A stretch of 64,000 nt of DNA from Anas platyrhynchos (Eukaryota; Chordata; Aves; Anseriformes; Anatidae): positions 2,629,501 to 2,693,500 of the forward strand of contig NC_092613.1 in NCBI RefSeq assembly GCF_047663525.1, written 5' to 3'. Below are positions 12,347 through 22,860 of the stretch, piece after piece; position 1 is the stretch's first letter, and each line of letters begins with the position of its first letter. Under the pieces are notes generated by a model, which was not told the DNA's origin, did no database searches, and saw only the letters and a list, made by a program, of their open reading frames with translations. The position numbers and the translations under genes were made by a program.

Positions 12347-15300
12347 TTTCATTGGTTGGTAGACAACATTCAGTTAAAGTCTGTAAAATTACAGATTGTC
12401 ACAGAGCCTATGTTTTGCAAGACACTGCATATTCAATGGTGAGGAACAAAATGGATACAGAGTTTGGACGACTTTGTGAACAAATTAAAGAATCTCGTGA
12501 GAAAAGAGGTACGTGCTTTAATGCTAAGGATTTTAAGACTTGTCTCTGCATTTGTAACTGAGAATGCACAACGAAGATCTTTGGTATCTATTCTTTATTG
12601 CAAGGTCGCACCTCTCCAGCATGTACTCCATGCGACAACTCCAAGTCACCACAGCAGAACCCTGCTACTGAAGACGACAAACCAGATGAAGAGAGTAATG
12701 AAAATGAGGAGATGACAGCGGCACCTGTAGATGCCAGTACACCCATTTCTAATGGTAAGTTGCATTTTATTCAGCTGCTCTTGTCATTCATACCTTCTCT
12801 GTTCTTGAGGCGCAACAGGTGTCTCTGATGCCTGGCTCTTTATGCCAGAGGTATTTTGTTTTCAAATTTACTTCAAAATGTGAGAGAGAAATCCAGAGGT
12901 CATTCATTCAATATAGTTATGAATTAAAGTTCAAAGAAAGTTGGTTTACAATATAAAAAACAAAAAACAAAACAAAACAAAACAAAAAACAACTTTGACG
13001 GCCCAATTGACATTTAGTCGCCCCTAAATTGCTAATTCTTGAGGTAAAAAATGTTGTGGATGGCAGTTTCTGAATACTTAACTAGTTTTTAATTATGCAA
13101 AATGGTATTTTTACCCCCACTCCACCCCTCCCTTCCCCAAATGCTAAAATCTTAGCTACCTCATACTGTGATTTCCAGTTGAAGGAGGGAAGTCTAACTA
13201 GTGAGAGTGGGAATTTTGCCATGGACTCCACCCATATCCTTTTGCAATACTATATGAATACTACGAACGTTGGGCAAAACCACAAAGTTTGTTTTTTCAC
13301 AAAAGGTTTACCGAATCAGGAAGCATACGAGGTATAAGTCTTCACGTTTTTTCTCCTTTGAATATTCCCTTAAAATTGTCTCATTAATTAATCTCTTCCA
13401 AACACCTATTCAGCTTTTGAAGTCTTCCGCTTGATACCAGACTCGAAGGAGAGCTTATTTCCAGAGGCTTTTATGATGTTCATCTGTATTAGTTCATGTA
13501 GTAAGACAGTGACTTTATCAAATAACCTCACGTTGTATTAATACTGCCCATCCAAAGTAAGAATCCTCAGCATGTAAAATCCTGAAAGTGACTGTTTAGT
13601 GAATGAAATTCCATAGCAGTGTGTGTGGTTTGTTTGCTTGTTTTTAATCTTAATAGCAAACTGACCCCATTAACTTTCAACTCTTTTCTCAGCATATGTA
13701 GGCAGTGGTAGCTCAGTTCCTTTGATTTCCTTGTCAGTCAAGTAAGATGAAGATAATGGATTTTGAAGAAAGAATTCTTTTGGTTATGTTTTGGATTACT
13801 TTTTATGCTGTCTCTTTGTAGGTGTGTCAGAAAGAAAGCGCAGAAGGAACAACTGTGCGCATGCTGCAGCAAAGAGGAGTTCTCAATTCGATACAGAGAA
13901 CAGAGTACCAACAGATGACCAAAACGATAGTGATGAAGAAGAGTTTGTGGACAAACATGTTTCTGACATATGTCAAGTAAAACTTAACACTGAAAAGGAA
14001 AGTGCTAAGCTTTGTGGATATTCCCCACCAAGATGGGGAACTATAACTAATGAAAATCCAAGTTCAAATGGTAAGGGAGAAGTCCAACAGATCCTTTAGC
14101 ACCTTATTCTTGCTGAGGAGGATCACACTATTTATTAGCTTTAGCCTTCAATTGCACTCTATTTTTTCTGTTACAGCTCTCAAAAATCATCACACAGTTT
14201 ATTCCGTAATGATGTTGCTCCTCTAATTGTGCAAGCCAAGCCCACATGTTTCTGTAGGTGCTGTTTTTTTGATTCTGAAGTCTGTTTTTTTCTAATGGTA
14301 CCTAACTGAAAGCCAGCAGTCACTGACATTCTTTTATTGTACGAGGTGCTTTCCAATAACGAGCAGCTTAGGTGAAAAAGCTGCACTTCAAGATGCGTGG
14401 AGCCAGAGTAACATGTGGAATAGGAGACTTAAGCCCTAATGTTGTACTCTAAGATGTGTTCCCTAACCTGAATTGGCAACATGACTATTTTTTTCCACTA
14501 TTAAGCTTTTCATTAGTGCTTTTGGTTTGTTTGTGGGTATTTTTGTTTGCTTTTTTTGTCTTAGTTTCTAATTTTTATGGAGCAGTGACTTTAGCTGGAA
14601 AGAAGGGAGAAGCCAAGTATTTCTCAGTGAAGACGATAACAATTCTGTCTCTGTATTTGTAGAAAGAGACTGTTTGGCAGGTACAGGATACTTCACTGAG
14701 ACTGTATTCTAGATAAACAGAAAACCTGACTGAAGAAATCTGTGTCCTTCCAGATTCCTGGGCATTTCAAGCGGTGACTCATGAGCGTTCTTGGGAAGAA
14801 GACCAACAACAGATAAGTGATGAGAACACTGTACAAGTCCCTACGGAGACAGACTACATAGTTATTGTGGATCGCTATGAGCTCAAAGTATGTCTAATTT
14901 CAGCTTTTTTTTAATGCTCAAATAGGACATATTCCTGCGTCATGTAAAATTGCAAATTAAGCCCATTGTTAACCAATGCCAATTAAAACAATTAATTGGA
15001 AGGACATATAGATAGTGAAATAATTCAGCCTGCAATGCACTGTGACTGTTTAGTTTCCACACCTCGTGTAGATTTCTGTAGGCTACCGTTTCCTTCTGGT
15101 CATCTGTAGTTTAGGAGACAGATTCTTTGCCTAATTTTTAAGATAAAAGGCCTTGCTGAATTTTAAAATACCACACTGACAACCTGCTAGTACTATTATG
15201 GATATCATTTTAATGATTCATAATTCTTATGATGGGTTTGAGGGCTTTTATTTGGGGATTTTTTTTCATGCTTTGATGTATTAAGAACCTGAAAAGGATC

Positions 15301-16620
15301 TTTATTTCTTGCAGTGATGATTTTAAACCTGAAGTTAGCAGGTTGACGTAAACTAGCTAGCCATGGAGAAGTGACTACTTTTCTGAAATTCCTTTTTTTT
15401 TTTTCTGAAAGTGCAGTATTAGAATTTCTTATATTGTGTGTGTATATATATATATATATATACATGAGGGAGGCAGAGTTTCCTGATAAGATGATAAGCA
15501 GCATTATATCCAGGGGGCAGTAGTATTTCCATTTGGTATGGCTGCTCCCTAAAGCTACATGCTTGCAGGCTCACACAGGTAATGGACAGCTGTGGCAGTG
15601 GAAGAAGGTGCTGCCACTAGCTTGTCACTGTTGCTGTGCCAGAGATTATCATCTCTGCATCTTTGGTAATAGAAATGACTGTGTGAGAGAGAGGTGATTG
15701 CTACAAGCAGTCGCTTTGCTATTTAACCACCCCTGAATTTAAAGGTAGGATTGAGCAAACTAATCCACCTTTGCTCTGGGCGTTTGAGCAATCTGTTCTG
15801 CCAGCAGAGTTGTAGGCATGGCACACGTAGGTAAAGGTTATCACCTAAGGGTGCTTCCTTTTCCAGCTGGCACAGCTGTATCTACAAGATCCGCAGCCTT
15901 TTTACAGTGCCCCGCGCTGCTGCAATGCTTCTCTAACGAAATGCAACAGTGGCTTTGCTGTGGCAGCAGCTGTCCTACAAAGAGGATCGTGTCATTCCCT
16001 GCTGCTTTGGGAGCAGTCGTCTTGCAATTACAACCATTGATGTGATAGATTGGTTAGTAGTAAAAGATTGTCCGAAATTTCAGCCTTTCCTTTCTCTGAA
16101 ATATGAAAAATTAACTCATTTTCCCTGCTGAAATCTCATGGGATATTTAATCTGTTCTCTGAAGTGTCACATTTTATTTAATAATAATAAAATAAATAAT
16201 AAAGTAATAATAATTTATTTAATACTCGCAGAGTACCAATGTGATGACGGTGGAGACAAGGAGAAACCAAGAAGATCAAAAAAACGTGACCTCATTTCAA
16301 AAGAAAACATTTTGTATGGCAAAGAGTCTTCTGAGCCTGGTGAGAAATTGCAGCAAACTTCCTCTCTCAAGTGTGACACTGAATGTAGCTCTAAAAACCT
16401 TTCCTCCTCAGCTATTGCAGAGAGATGCCAAGGTACAAAGGACAAGACTAAAAACACTGAAAAAGAGCATTACCAAAGCAAGAGGGAACATGCTCCTAGT
16501 GAAGAGAAGGAGAGTCAAAAAGCAGGTCCTTCCAGCAAGAGGAATCAACTTGAATACAAAGAATACAAACTTGAGCTCCTGATTGGCTTCATGCTGAACT
16601 CTGTGCTGTTCTTGTCCTAA
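12347..16620 (+). CDS. Unrecognised multi-exon gene fragment (5' end lost at satellite edge)
   Basis: I do not recognise this gene. Plus-strand exons with consensus splice sites are 12347-12508 (162 nt), 12605-12754 (150 nt), 13822-14070 (249 nt) and 14754-14887 (134 nt). A further open exon runs from 16232 to a stop near 16620. The first three all begin and end in phase 1 and have lengths divisible by three, and their frames join without stops, which supports real exons. The encoded sequence is hydrophilic: a helical stretch rich in E, K and R (ending near 12508), then acidic and Ser-rich segments, with KRKRRR-like basic groups near 13835. No enzyme motif is visible. The exon at 14754 ends in phase 0, while the acidic, coding-like frame of the 16232 exon needs phase 1, so either an exon between them is unseen or the frame is broken. 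Upstream exons should lie left of 12347 but are replaced by satellite. It may be a decayed copy. Confidence 0.5.
12955..12991. repeat. (CAAAA)n microsatellite
   Basis: A short A-rich pentanucleotide run in the intron after the 12605-12754 exon. Confidence 0.8.
15434..15462. repeat. (TG)n(TA)n microsatellite
   Basis: TGTGTGTGTATATATATA-type run, AT-rich, between the 14754 and 16232 candidate exons. Confidence 0.85.
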
Positions 16621-17755
16621 TCTTGGTCTCTCCATAGATACTATGGTTTAAATCCAAATAGAATCATGCGATGAGGAAGATCTCACTGCAACAAATTCAA
16701 TATCTAAAATCAAAGTTTACATTTTCCGTGATTTTCTTCTTGAGCAGAAGTGTGGAGTACTCCTTTTCTATTAATGTAGAGATTATTTCAAACAGTTTTG
16801 AAGTGCTTGGTGACTTACCAGTCTGCAGGTTTATTATCAAATCAAAAAAAAAAAAAACGACTTCGTAGACTATTTTTTTCCCAGTTTTGAATGACCACTA
16901 GGAAAGAAGGCCTGAAATGAAGAGGTGAAAGGCAAATAGTTTTCATTTGGTGTGATGATTAAGTGGCAAACAAGAGGAAGAGTTGCAAGATCCCTTCTTA
17001 AATTCAGTCCAGCCAAGTAGGAAAAGTAAATGTGGACAGCTGTATCTTGGCAAAGAAGATAGTAGGGAGCAAGGAGGTTTAGCAGTCAAGATGGAAGGTG
17101 ATGCCATGAGGCTTACAGGCTAGTAATGTTCTAGTGAAACCCAGCCTTCCTCAAGAAACCTCCCTGACTACTTCATGTGCATAACAGACTCTGCTCAGCT
17201 ATTTCCTAACATAGAAACGGTGCTGACTGCTTCTTCAGAGTAACATAAGCTAGTGATGCTACTGAAATAGTTGTGGTTCAGACGTAGATCGGATTTCTCC
17301 TAAGCACGCTGAATTCACAGCTGTTGATCCTCCAGAGGAGGCTTTGCAATTGAACACCTGGAGAATAGGTAAATTTCCCGCTGTTGTTCTCCTCTCCTTG
17401 TTTTGTTTTGTTTTGTTTTGTTTTACCTAGTAGCATAGGCTTAAGACTCTGAAGAAACGGGCTGCTTTTTTTCATTCCCAACACTGGCTGTTCCTCCTCA
17501 GCCCCACCTTCTATTTTTGCAGTCATAGGATATGTGAATGTAAATTCTTGGGAGAGAGGTACTGTTTCAACTGGTGTTTTTTTCGGCTATGTGCGGAGAA
17601 CATAGAGTGTTTTTGAATCTTCTGGCTCTTATTCAGAGCAGCATGTGGAGGGAGACAGACGCGTTTGCTTTTTTAGTGCAATGGCTTCAGAAGCAAGAGG
17701 GGAAAAAACACTTTCTCTGGGAGCTGGAAAAGGTGTCCTAATCACTGGAAGAAGG
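16621..17755. other. No gene recognised
   Basis: AT-rich sequence following the unrecognised gene fragment. It holds a short (TTTTG)n run at about 17399-17424. No open frame longer than about 80 codons looks coding, and no repeat family was recognised. Confidence 0.5.
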
Positions 17756-17922
17756 TTAAGAAAACAAAAAAGAAGAAGAAGAAGACAAAGAAGACAAAGA
17801 AGAAGACAAAGAAGATGAAGACGACTACCATGAAGAAACAAAAAAGATTAAGAAAACCGAGAAGAAGAAGACGAAGACGACGAAGAAGACGACGACAAAG
17901 ACGACGACGATGACGACGACCA
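17756..17922 (+). repeat. Trinucleotide-rich purine tract (AAG/GAC)n
   Basis: An imperfect run of AAG/AGA triplets grades into GAC/GAA triplets (GACGACAAAGACGACGACGA near 17890). Depending on frame it would encode Lys/Thr-, Arg- or Glu/Asp-rich peptide. Frames are broken, so I list it as a repeat, although it could be the remnant of a charged coding tail of the gene to its left. Confidence 0.75.
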
Positions 17923-18365
17923 GTCTCTTGGTCATACTGAACCTATAAGGTCAAGCCTCTTGTAGCATGTAATCAAGCTGGTTTTAGTCCTCTGGAGAGT
18001 TCTACAAGTGGATTGATCCATCTAGTGATTCAAGTATAGCTCAAAAACAGGAGCGTATGCCACCATCCCAAAAAACAGTGAGCCAGCAGCCTCTACTAAA
18101 TATCCCTCTATTAAGTGAATTCCAAGCACTTAGAAATCTAGAAATCCATAGACTCCAGCCTGCCTAAAGAACCCTGCAACTGACTGAATTAAACACAAAG
18201 TACTTACCCCAAAGAACAGCCCAGGCAGAAGGAGCTCTCTGATGCCATGCCTGGGGCTCATATACCTTTTGGACCCCCCAGCACCCGAACCCAATCACGT
18301 GGTAAAGGGGATGGGTAAAGCACGAGAAAGTAGGAAGAGAGAAGGCACAGCAGCAGCTGTGATGT

Positions 18366-18415
18366 TTTTTTGTTTGTTTGTTTGTTTGTTTCTTTTTTGT
18401 TTCTTTCTTTCTTTA
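18366..18415. repeat. (TTTG)n/(TTTC)n microsatellite
   Basis: A run of TTTG tetranucleotides followed by TTTC and TTTCT. Confidence 0.8.
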
Positions 18416-18616
18416 AATCTGCTTTAGCTCAAAAGCATGCAGGGAGCAGACAAGAGACCTGGGGTGTTTCTAGAAGCAGAAATCCCTGTGCTTTTGCTAC
18501 AGCTTTTAGTGTTGAACTGACACTATCACCAAGCAAGTAATTGAAACTTCTTCATCTGGAATTAGTTTAAACAGGCTCACCATCATCTGCAAACACAGAG
18601 AACCAGCATTCACTAG

Positions 18617-18708
18617 CCCTAAACCTAACCCCTAACCGTAACCCCAACCCTCACCCTAAACCCTAACCCTAGCCCCAGCCATAGCCCCTAACTCCAACCC
18701 TAGTTTCC
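18617..18708 (-). repeat. Degenerate telomere-like (CCCTAA) tract, left part
   Basis: CCCTAAACCTAACCCCTAAC and similar. The plus strand is C-rich, the orientation of a left-hand chromosome end and opposite to the tract at 8034-8230. Confidence 0.9.
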
Positions 18709-18950
18709 GAGAACTTCATTACTCGGCATGCTCTGGGCTCTCAACATGGCCTCCTGGAGGTCCGGAGTCTGAGAACTTCATTTCCCGGTATGCTCTGGGA
18801 ACTCAACATGGTCTCCCGGAAGTCCGGAGTCCCAGAACTACATTTGCCTTAATGCTCTGTGCACCCAACATGGCCTCCTGGAAGCCTGGTGCCAGAAAAC
18901 TACAACTACCAGCATCCCCTGGAGAGCCGGCATGGCCAATCAGAGAACCC
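18709..18950 (+). promoter_or_regulatory. Four ~61 bp units with ZNF143-like motifs and a CCAAT box
   Basis: Units start at about 18711, 18773, 18834 and 18894. Each opens with a variant of GAACTACATTTCCCGGCATGC, close to the known ZNF143/Staf SBS2 motif ACTACAATTCCCAGCATGC. The first three are followed by CAACATGGCCTCCTGGA or a close variant. The fourth unit matches the motif best in its first half and is followed by GGCCAATCAGAG, a perfect NF-Y CCAAT box. The block is embedded in telomere-like repeat. The motif match is read directly; promoter activity is inference. Confidence 0.6.
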
Positions 18951-19278
18951 TAGCCCCTACCGCCCTTACACAAAAAAGCCTCAAACCCTAACCCTAAAAA
19001 TCCTCGAAACCCCTATAGACCCAACCCAAACTATTTACCACACTAAACCCCTGAAGACCTATGCCTAAAACCCATAACCCAATAAATTAACACGCTCAAA
19101 TCCCAAACCCACAAAATTAAGACACTCAAATCCCAAACCCAAAAAAAATAGGATGCTCAAAACCCAAACCCAAAAAAATGAGGACGCTCCAAACAGTAAC
19201 CCAAAACATTAGGATGCTCCAAACCCTAACACAAAACATTAGGACACTCAAAACCCTAACCCTGGAGAACCTAACCTG

Positions 19279-19316
<38 letters not shown>

Positions 19317-19580
19317 AAGATCTTAAAACCCTAACCCTAAATAACTGACCAAAAATAAAACCCTAAGACCCTAACCCTAAAAAACCTATCAACACTACAA
19401 CACAAAAAAATCTAAAACCGTAACATGCTAACGCTGAAACCCTTAAAACCCTAACCCCCAAATCCCTAAAATCCTAACCATTAAAACTCCAACCCTAAAA
19501 AACTTAAAATCCTTAAACATAAACCCTGAGAACACTTACCCTGAAACCCAACCCTAGTGCCCTATCCCTGAAACCTTAAA
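18946..19580 (-). repeat. Degenerate telomere-like (CCCTAA) tract, right part
   Basis: Repeated AACCCTAACCCTAAA, AAACCCAAACCC and CTCAAAACCC variants. It includes short sub-repeats with the phrase ATTAGGACGCTCAAAACCC (19080-19260) and an uninterrupted run of 36 A at 19279-19314. The right end is cut by an LTR at about 19585. Confidence 0.88.
19279..19314. repeat. Poly(A) run, 36 bases
   Basis: An uninterrupted adenine homopolymer within the CCCTAA-like tract. Its length may be inexact because of assembly. Confidence 0.9.
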
Positions 19581-19584
19581 TCCG

Positions 19585-19943
19585 TGAATCAATCTGTAGC
19601 CAATAACATAGGCAAGGGGAGGATCTCAGTACAGTAGCATTTTTATTCGAGATTATAATGGCGGGTGTCCCGCAAGCAGGAGGGCGCCTACTAATTCCAT
19701 ACACAGTTTATATACTTTTTTTTTTCCCTCCCAAGGACCGGGACCCTCCCCTGTTTCCCCATTAACTGTGCAATCCAGGTTCATACTCTATCTGTTGCTT
19801 CACAGAAAATACACGGCTGCTGGCCTGTTACAAGTCACATTTCTTTTGAGGCTTTTACTCTTTGAGGTGGTAATGTTTCTTACACCGTGATTTCCACCTA
19901 ATGGCGGTAAGGATTCTGGTTGTCTGCATTTTACAAGGTTGCC
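19585..19943 (-). mobile_element. Truncated LTR (type A), minus strand
   Basis: Its reverse complement aligns with the plus-strand LTR at 38391-38800. Shared landmarks are the CCGCCATT...AATAAA polyadenylation region, GAGATCCTC, and TTATTGGCTACAGA near the 3' end. Here the 3' terminus is at 19585. The 5' (U3) end is missing because a second LTR begins at 19944. Confidence 0.8.
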
Positions 19944-20380
19944 TGTTGTAATAAATGACTAAGTCCCAAATAGGATTACAATCAAAGTTTACAATTTATT
20001 AAATGAATAGAGGTAAGCAAACAGCACTGGGTGCACTGGGAGTCTCTGCTCGACCAAGACGCACACCAGTTACATCAGGCAGCTGGTTTTTATGCTCCTA
20101 GGCTAATACATACTCGTTACTACTTCTAGAAAAGGAGGGTTATTATAATTAGTTCCTGGAATCCAAACCCACCCACTGGTGCATGCGTTATCAGTCTCTG
20201 GTGGTCCCTCTGTGGGTCTCTCGTACTGAAGGCTCATAGTCTTCCTCACAGGCTTTTCCCTTGTCCTTCTTCTTTGTCCATCTTGGTTGGATGTCAGAGA
20301 CTTGCACAGTGTCCCATGAAACAGTTGTAATAGCAGTTATTCTGAAACCCCTTTGTTCTCTTATCCCCTATTGACCCGAA
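19944..20380 (-). mobile_element. LTR (type B), probably solo, abutting LTR A
   Basis: It starts with TGTTGTAATAAATGAC on the plus strand and contains GGGAGTCTCTGCTCGACCAA, closely like GGGAGTCTCGGCTCCGCCAA in the LTR at 25255 and like the one at 37601. On its own strand this gives AATAAA just before the R/U5 part. There is no primer-binding site next to it, so it is solo or truncated. The right boundary is approximate. Confidence 0.7.
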
Positions 20381-20816
20381 TTGCTGGACCATTCCTTTGC
20401 AAGATGCGAAGAGGCAAAGAGAGCAGGAGGAACAGCAGCCCTGTTTTTGGTCTGGCTTAGTTCAACAGGGTGCAGCAGAAGCAACCAGGCTGTTTCTCTT
20501 CAAAGACTTGCATTGGTGAAGGAAACTGACCGGGCTGACAACCCTCTCACCTTTTTGCACCACTCTACAACATGGGGACTTCACCTCTCCAAAGCTGCGT
20601 GAGGGAAGGGCGGAAACAAGAAAAAAAGCACATCCTGAGGCACCTGATAACCACAGCCTACCTACTGCAATACTTGTGTCTCTCTTCCCAGCTGCTTTAC
20701 CTCTGCCACTCTCCATCTCCAAACCACATTCTTTTTAACTGCCATGCAGAGTGGCAGTCCTCCGGGCACCATAGAGCAGCACCATATTTTTATTTTTTTA
20801 TTAGTATTTTTTAATT

Positions 20817-20942
20817 TCAAAACAGTATTCTACTTCCCTCTGGAGATGGACAGTAGGTCCAGCCAGTCACCGAGTTGCCAACACAGAGCTTCACAGTTCC
20901 AGAAGGCACTCTTTCCTTTGACCGATTCCTTATAAATGTTAT
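20817..20942 (-). pseudogene. Candidate terminal exon, copy 2 of a tandem duplication
   Basis: Gene not recognised. On the minus strand it is preceded by TTTGCCAGTGGTAG, which can serve as a splice acceptor, and is open for 41 codons to a TGA. It is the same length, without indels, as copy 1 at 21024-21149. The two share NRSKE, SGTVK and a terminal LF before the stop. This copy has the Cys/Trp-containing segment SVTGWTYC where copy 1 has a hydrophobic segment. It may be an alternative last exon or a dead duplicate. Confidence 0.4.
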
Positions 20943-21023
20943 CTACCACTGGCAAAAGCAATAAACAGACTGCAAACATCCACTGCCATGTTTGACAAAT
21001 TTTATGTTTTTAATTTTATTATT

Positions 21024-21149
21024 TCAAAAGAGCAGTCCACTTGCCTCTACACCTGTGAAGTAGATCAAACCAGTCACTAAGTTGCCGAACAAGAACTTGA
21101 CGGTTCCAGAAAGCGCTGTTTCCTTTGACCGGTTCCTCCTAATGTTTAC
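21024..21149 (-). pseudogene. Candidate terminal exon, copy 1 of a tandem duplication
   Basis: Gene not recognised. On the minus strand a T-rich tract and CAGCAGTAG (possible acceptor) precede 41 open codons and a TGA. The middle is hydrophobic (KFLFGNLVTGLIYF), suggesting a short membrane segment. It aligns over its whole 126 bp with 20817-20942 without gaps, with roughly three quarters of bases the same by eye. Conservation of length and stop in both copies suggests that the frame mattered. Confidence 0.42.
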
Positions 21150-21678
21150 CTACTGCTGAAAAAAAGCAAAAAGACTCTGTGCCAGCTGCCCTCGAGTACT
21201 CGCCCAGAGCTTGAGTATTCTCCCAGAGACAGAGCAGATGTCTTTTCCAAAGAGTCAGGACAATGTATTATTGCACTGATGGAACACCACTTTAGCTAAC
21301 ATCACTAATTGCCAGGTAGGACAGCTCCAGGCCAAACACACACATAAAGAGGCACGCTACAAACATCATGAATGAAACATGGGAAAAGAATTACTTATGC
21401 TATAAGAATTACTCACCTGAAGAAGAGCTGCATGCAATAAAGGCACCTACTACTACATAGATTAATTTACTTTAAATGATCCTACTAGATGTCACCTTAA
21501 ATAGATGTACTCATCTCTTTCAACTTGGAAACACACCAACCTGTAGACTTTGATCCACCACCAGGCAGGGACTAGGAATACTAAGTAGAGGAGAAAACGA
21601 GTGTTGTGAGCCTGAAGTGTGTACAACCATAGTAAAGACAGCTCCTGAGAGAATGGGGAAACAAAGGGAAAGCTGCTT

Positions 21679-21789
21679 ACCTCTGAGAAGTCGTCCTTGA
21701 TCTTTGTGCCACGGACATTTGTCTTGAATGCTCGGCGCACGAGTTTAGGGGTCCCCGTCCGTTGAAGGTTTACCTCGGGGAAGTCCTAC
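21679..21789 (-). CDS. Candidate internal exon of unidentified minus-strand gene
   Basis: On the minus strand CATGTAG is followed by an open stretch beginning GACTTCCCCGAG and ending TTCTCAGAG, then the donor GTAAGC. The encoded residues are basic and hydrophilic (GTPKLVRRAFK, TKIKDDFSE). No family was recognised. The acceptor is weak (little pyrimidine), so the left limit is more certain than the right. It may belong with the exon at 22383-22442. Confidence 0.35.
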
Positions 21790-22382
21790 ATGGCTCCACC
21801 CGCATTACTGATTTTTTCTGCCAGCAGGCAGTGGCAGAAAATCCCGAGAAACAGCAGACACATCTTCCCAAACCATTTTCTCAATAACGGAAGCAATGCG
21901 AACTGCGCTGAAAACCGCAAGTGAAAACAGCAGAAATACACACCCCACGCTGTCTCAGGTAGGAAATAACTGCCCTGAGCAACATGCCCTTCCCAGGGTG
22001 AACCCAATGTACCCATGGCCTTAGGGGGAAGGCAGAAAAGGAACACAAGACCTTTAGTATGTCTCCTGAGAATCACAATTTCCATTTACTCCATGTCTTC
22101 TGGTCTCACAGGATGAGGCAGAGGTATAATTAATTCCTTCTCCATCTCTTTGCAAAGAGCTTTTCATCTGTGACAAAGAAGAAAAATGTTCTGATCGTGG
22201 GAATCATTCCACAAAGCCACACGCGGTGAATTCATTATTACAGATAAGATCATTTTTAATCAAAAACACCTCAGCCACAACGTTACCATTGCAAACATAG
22301 CACTGCACAAAAATTCAACTCAGGATATAGGAAAAGGCAATCTAAGACGAATGAAGGTGACCAAAAGCATCTGCAACAACCA

Positions 22383-22442
22383 CCTGGTAGATGGTTGTCC
22401 ACAGCCACCGGATTTCATGGTCGTCTTTCCTGACAAATGAAT
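22383..22442 (-). CDS. Candidate 60 nt exon of unidentified minus-strand gene
   Basis: On the minus strand TCTTTTCTGTTCTTCCAG, a strong acceptor, is followed by 20 codons (DSFVRKDDHEIRW...) and then the donor GTGGTT. The length is divisible by three and phase 0 on both sides. I do not recognise the protein. Its spacing from the 21679-21789 exon (about 600 bp) fits a small bird intron. Confidence 0.35.
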
Positions 22443-22781
22443 CCTGGAAGAACAGAAAAGATACACAACATGTCCACAACAACTTCTGAGGAGACTATTG
22501 AACAGAAAAAAAAAAAAAAATAGAAACAGCAAGCGGCTACTACGTCAGTTTTGTTAACAGAGTAACATTAACATACTAGAAATTTCCACGTTCTATGTAG
22601 CCCCAAGGTGGTGCTGGGTACATCCGCTGATATTATTGAGGTGGCACAATGTCAGAGATAGTTAACAGACAAGGTACACCTGAGGTGCACCCAGTTTGGA
22701 TCAGCTTGCATATGAGTCTGCTGATACATCAGTGCTGTTCTTCCAAAAGCAGACAGACTGTTATTCGTTCCTCGGTGGAGC

Positions 22782-22855
22782 TGTTTTAAGTTGCCCCCTT
22801 AATTAATTTTCAGAGATCACTGCATTAATAATAGAAAGGAATTTATTGAGTAAGT
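22782..22855 (-). mobile_element. Truncated 3' LTR of gammaretrovirus-like provirus
   Basis: TGTTTTAAGTTGCCCCCTTA and the following AAAGGAATTTATTGAGTAAG match the first ~75 bp of the LTR at 25255. The rest of the LTR is missing and integrase coding sequence follows directly, so an internal deletion joined them. Confidence 0.75.
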
Positions 22856-22860
22856 CTTAA

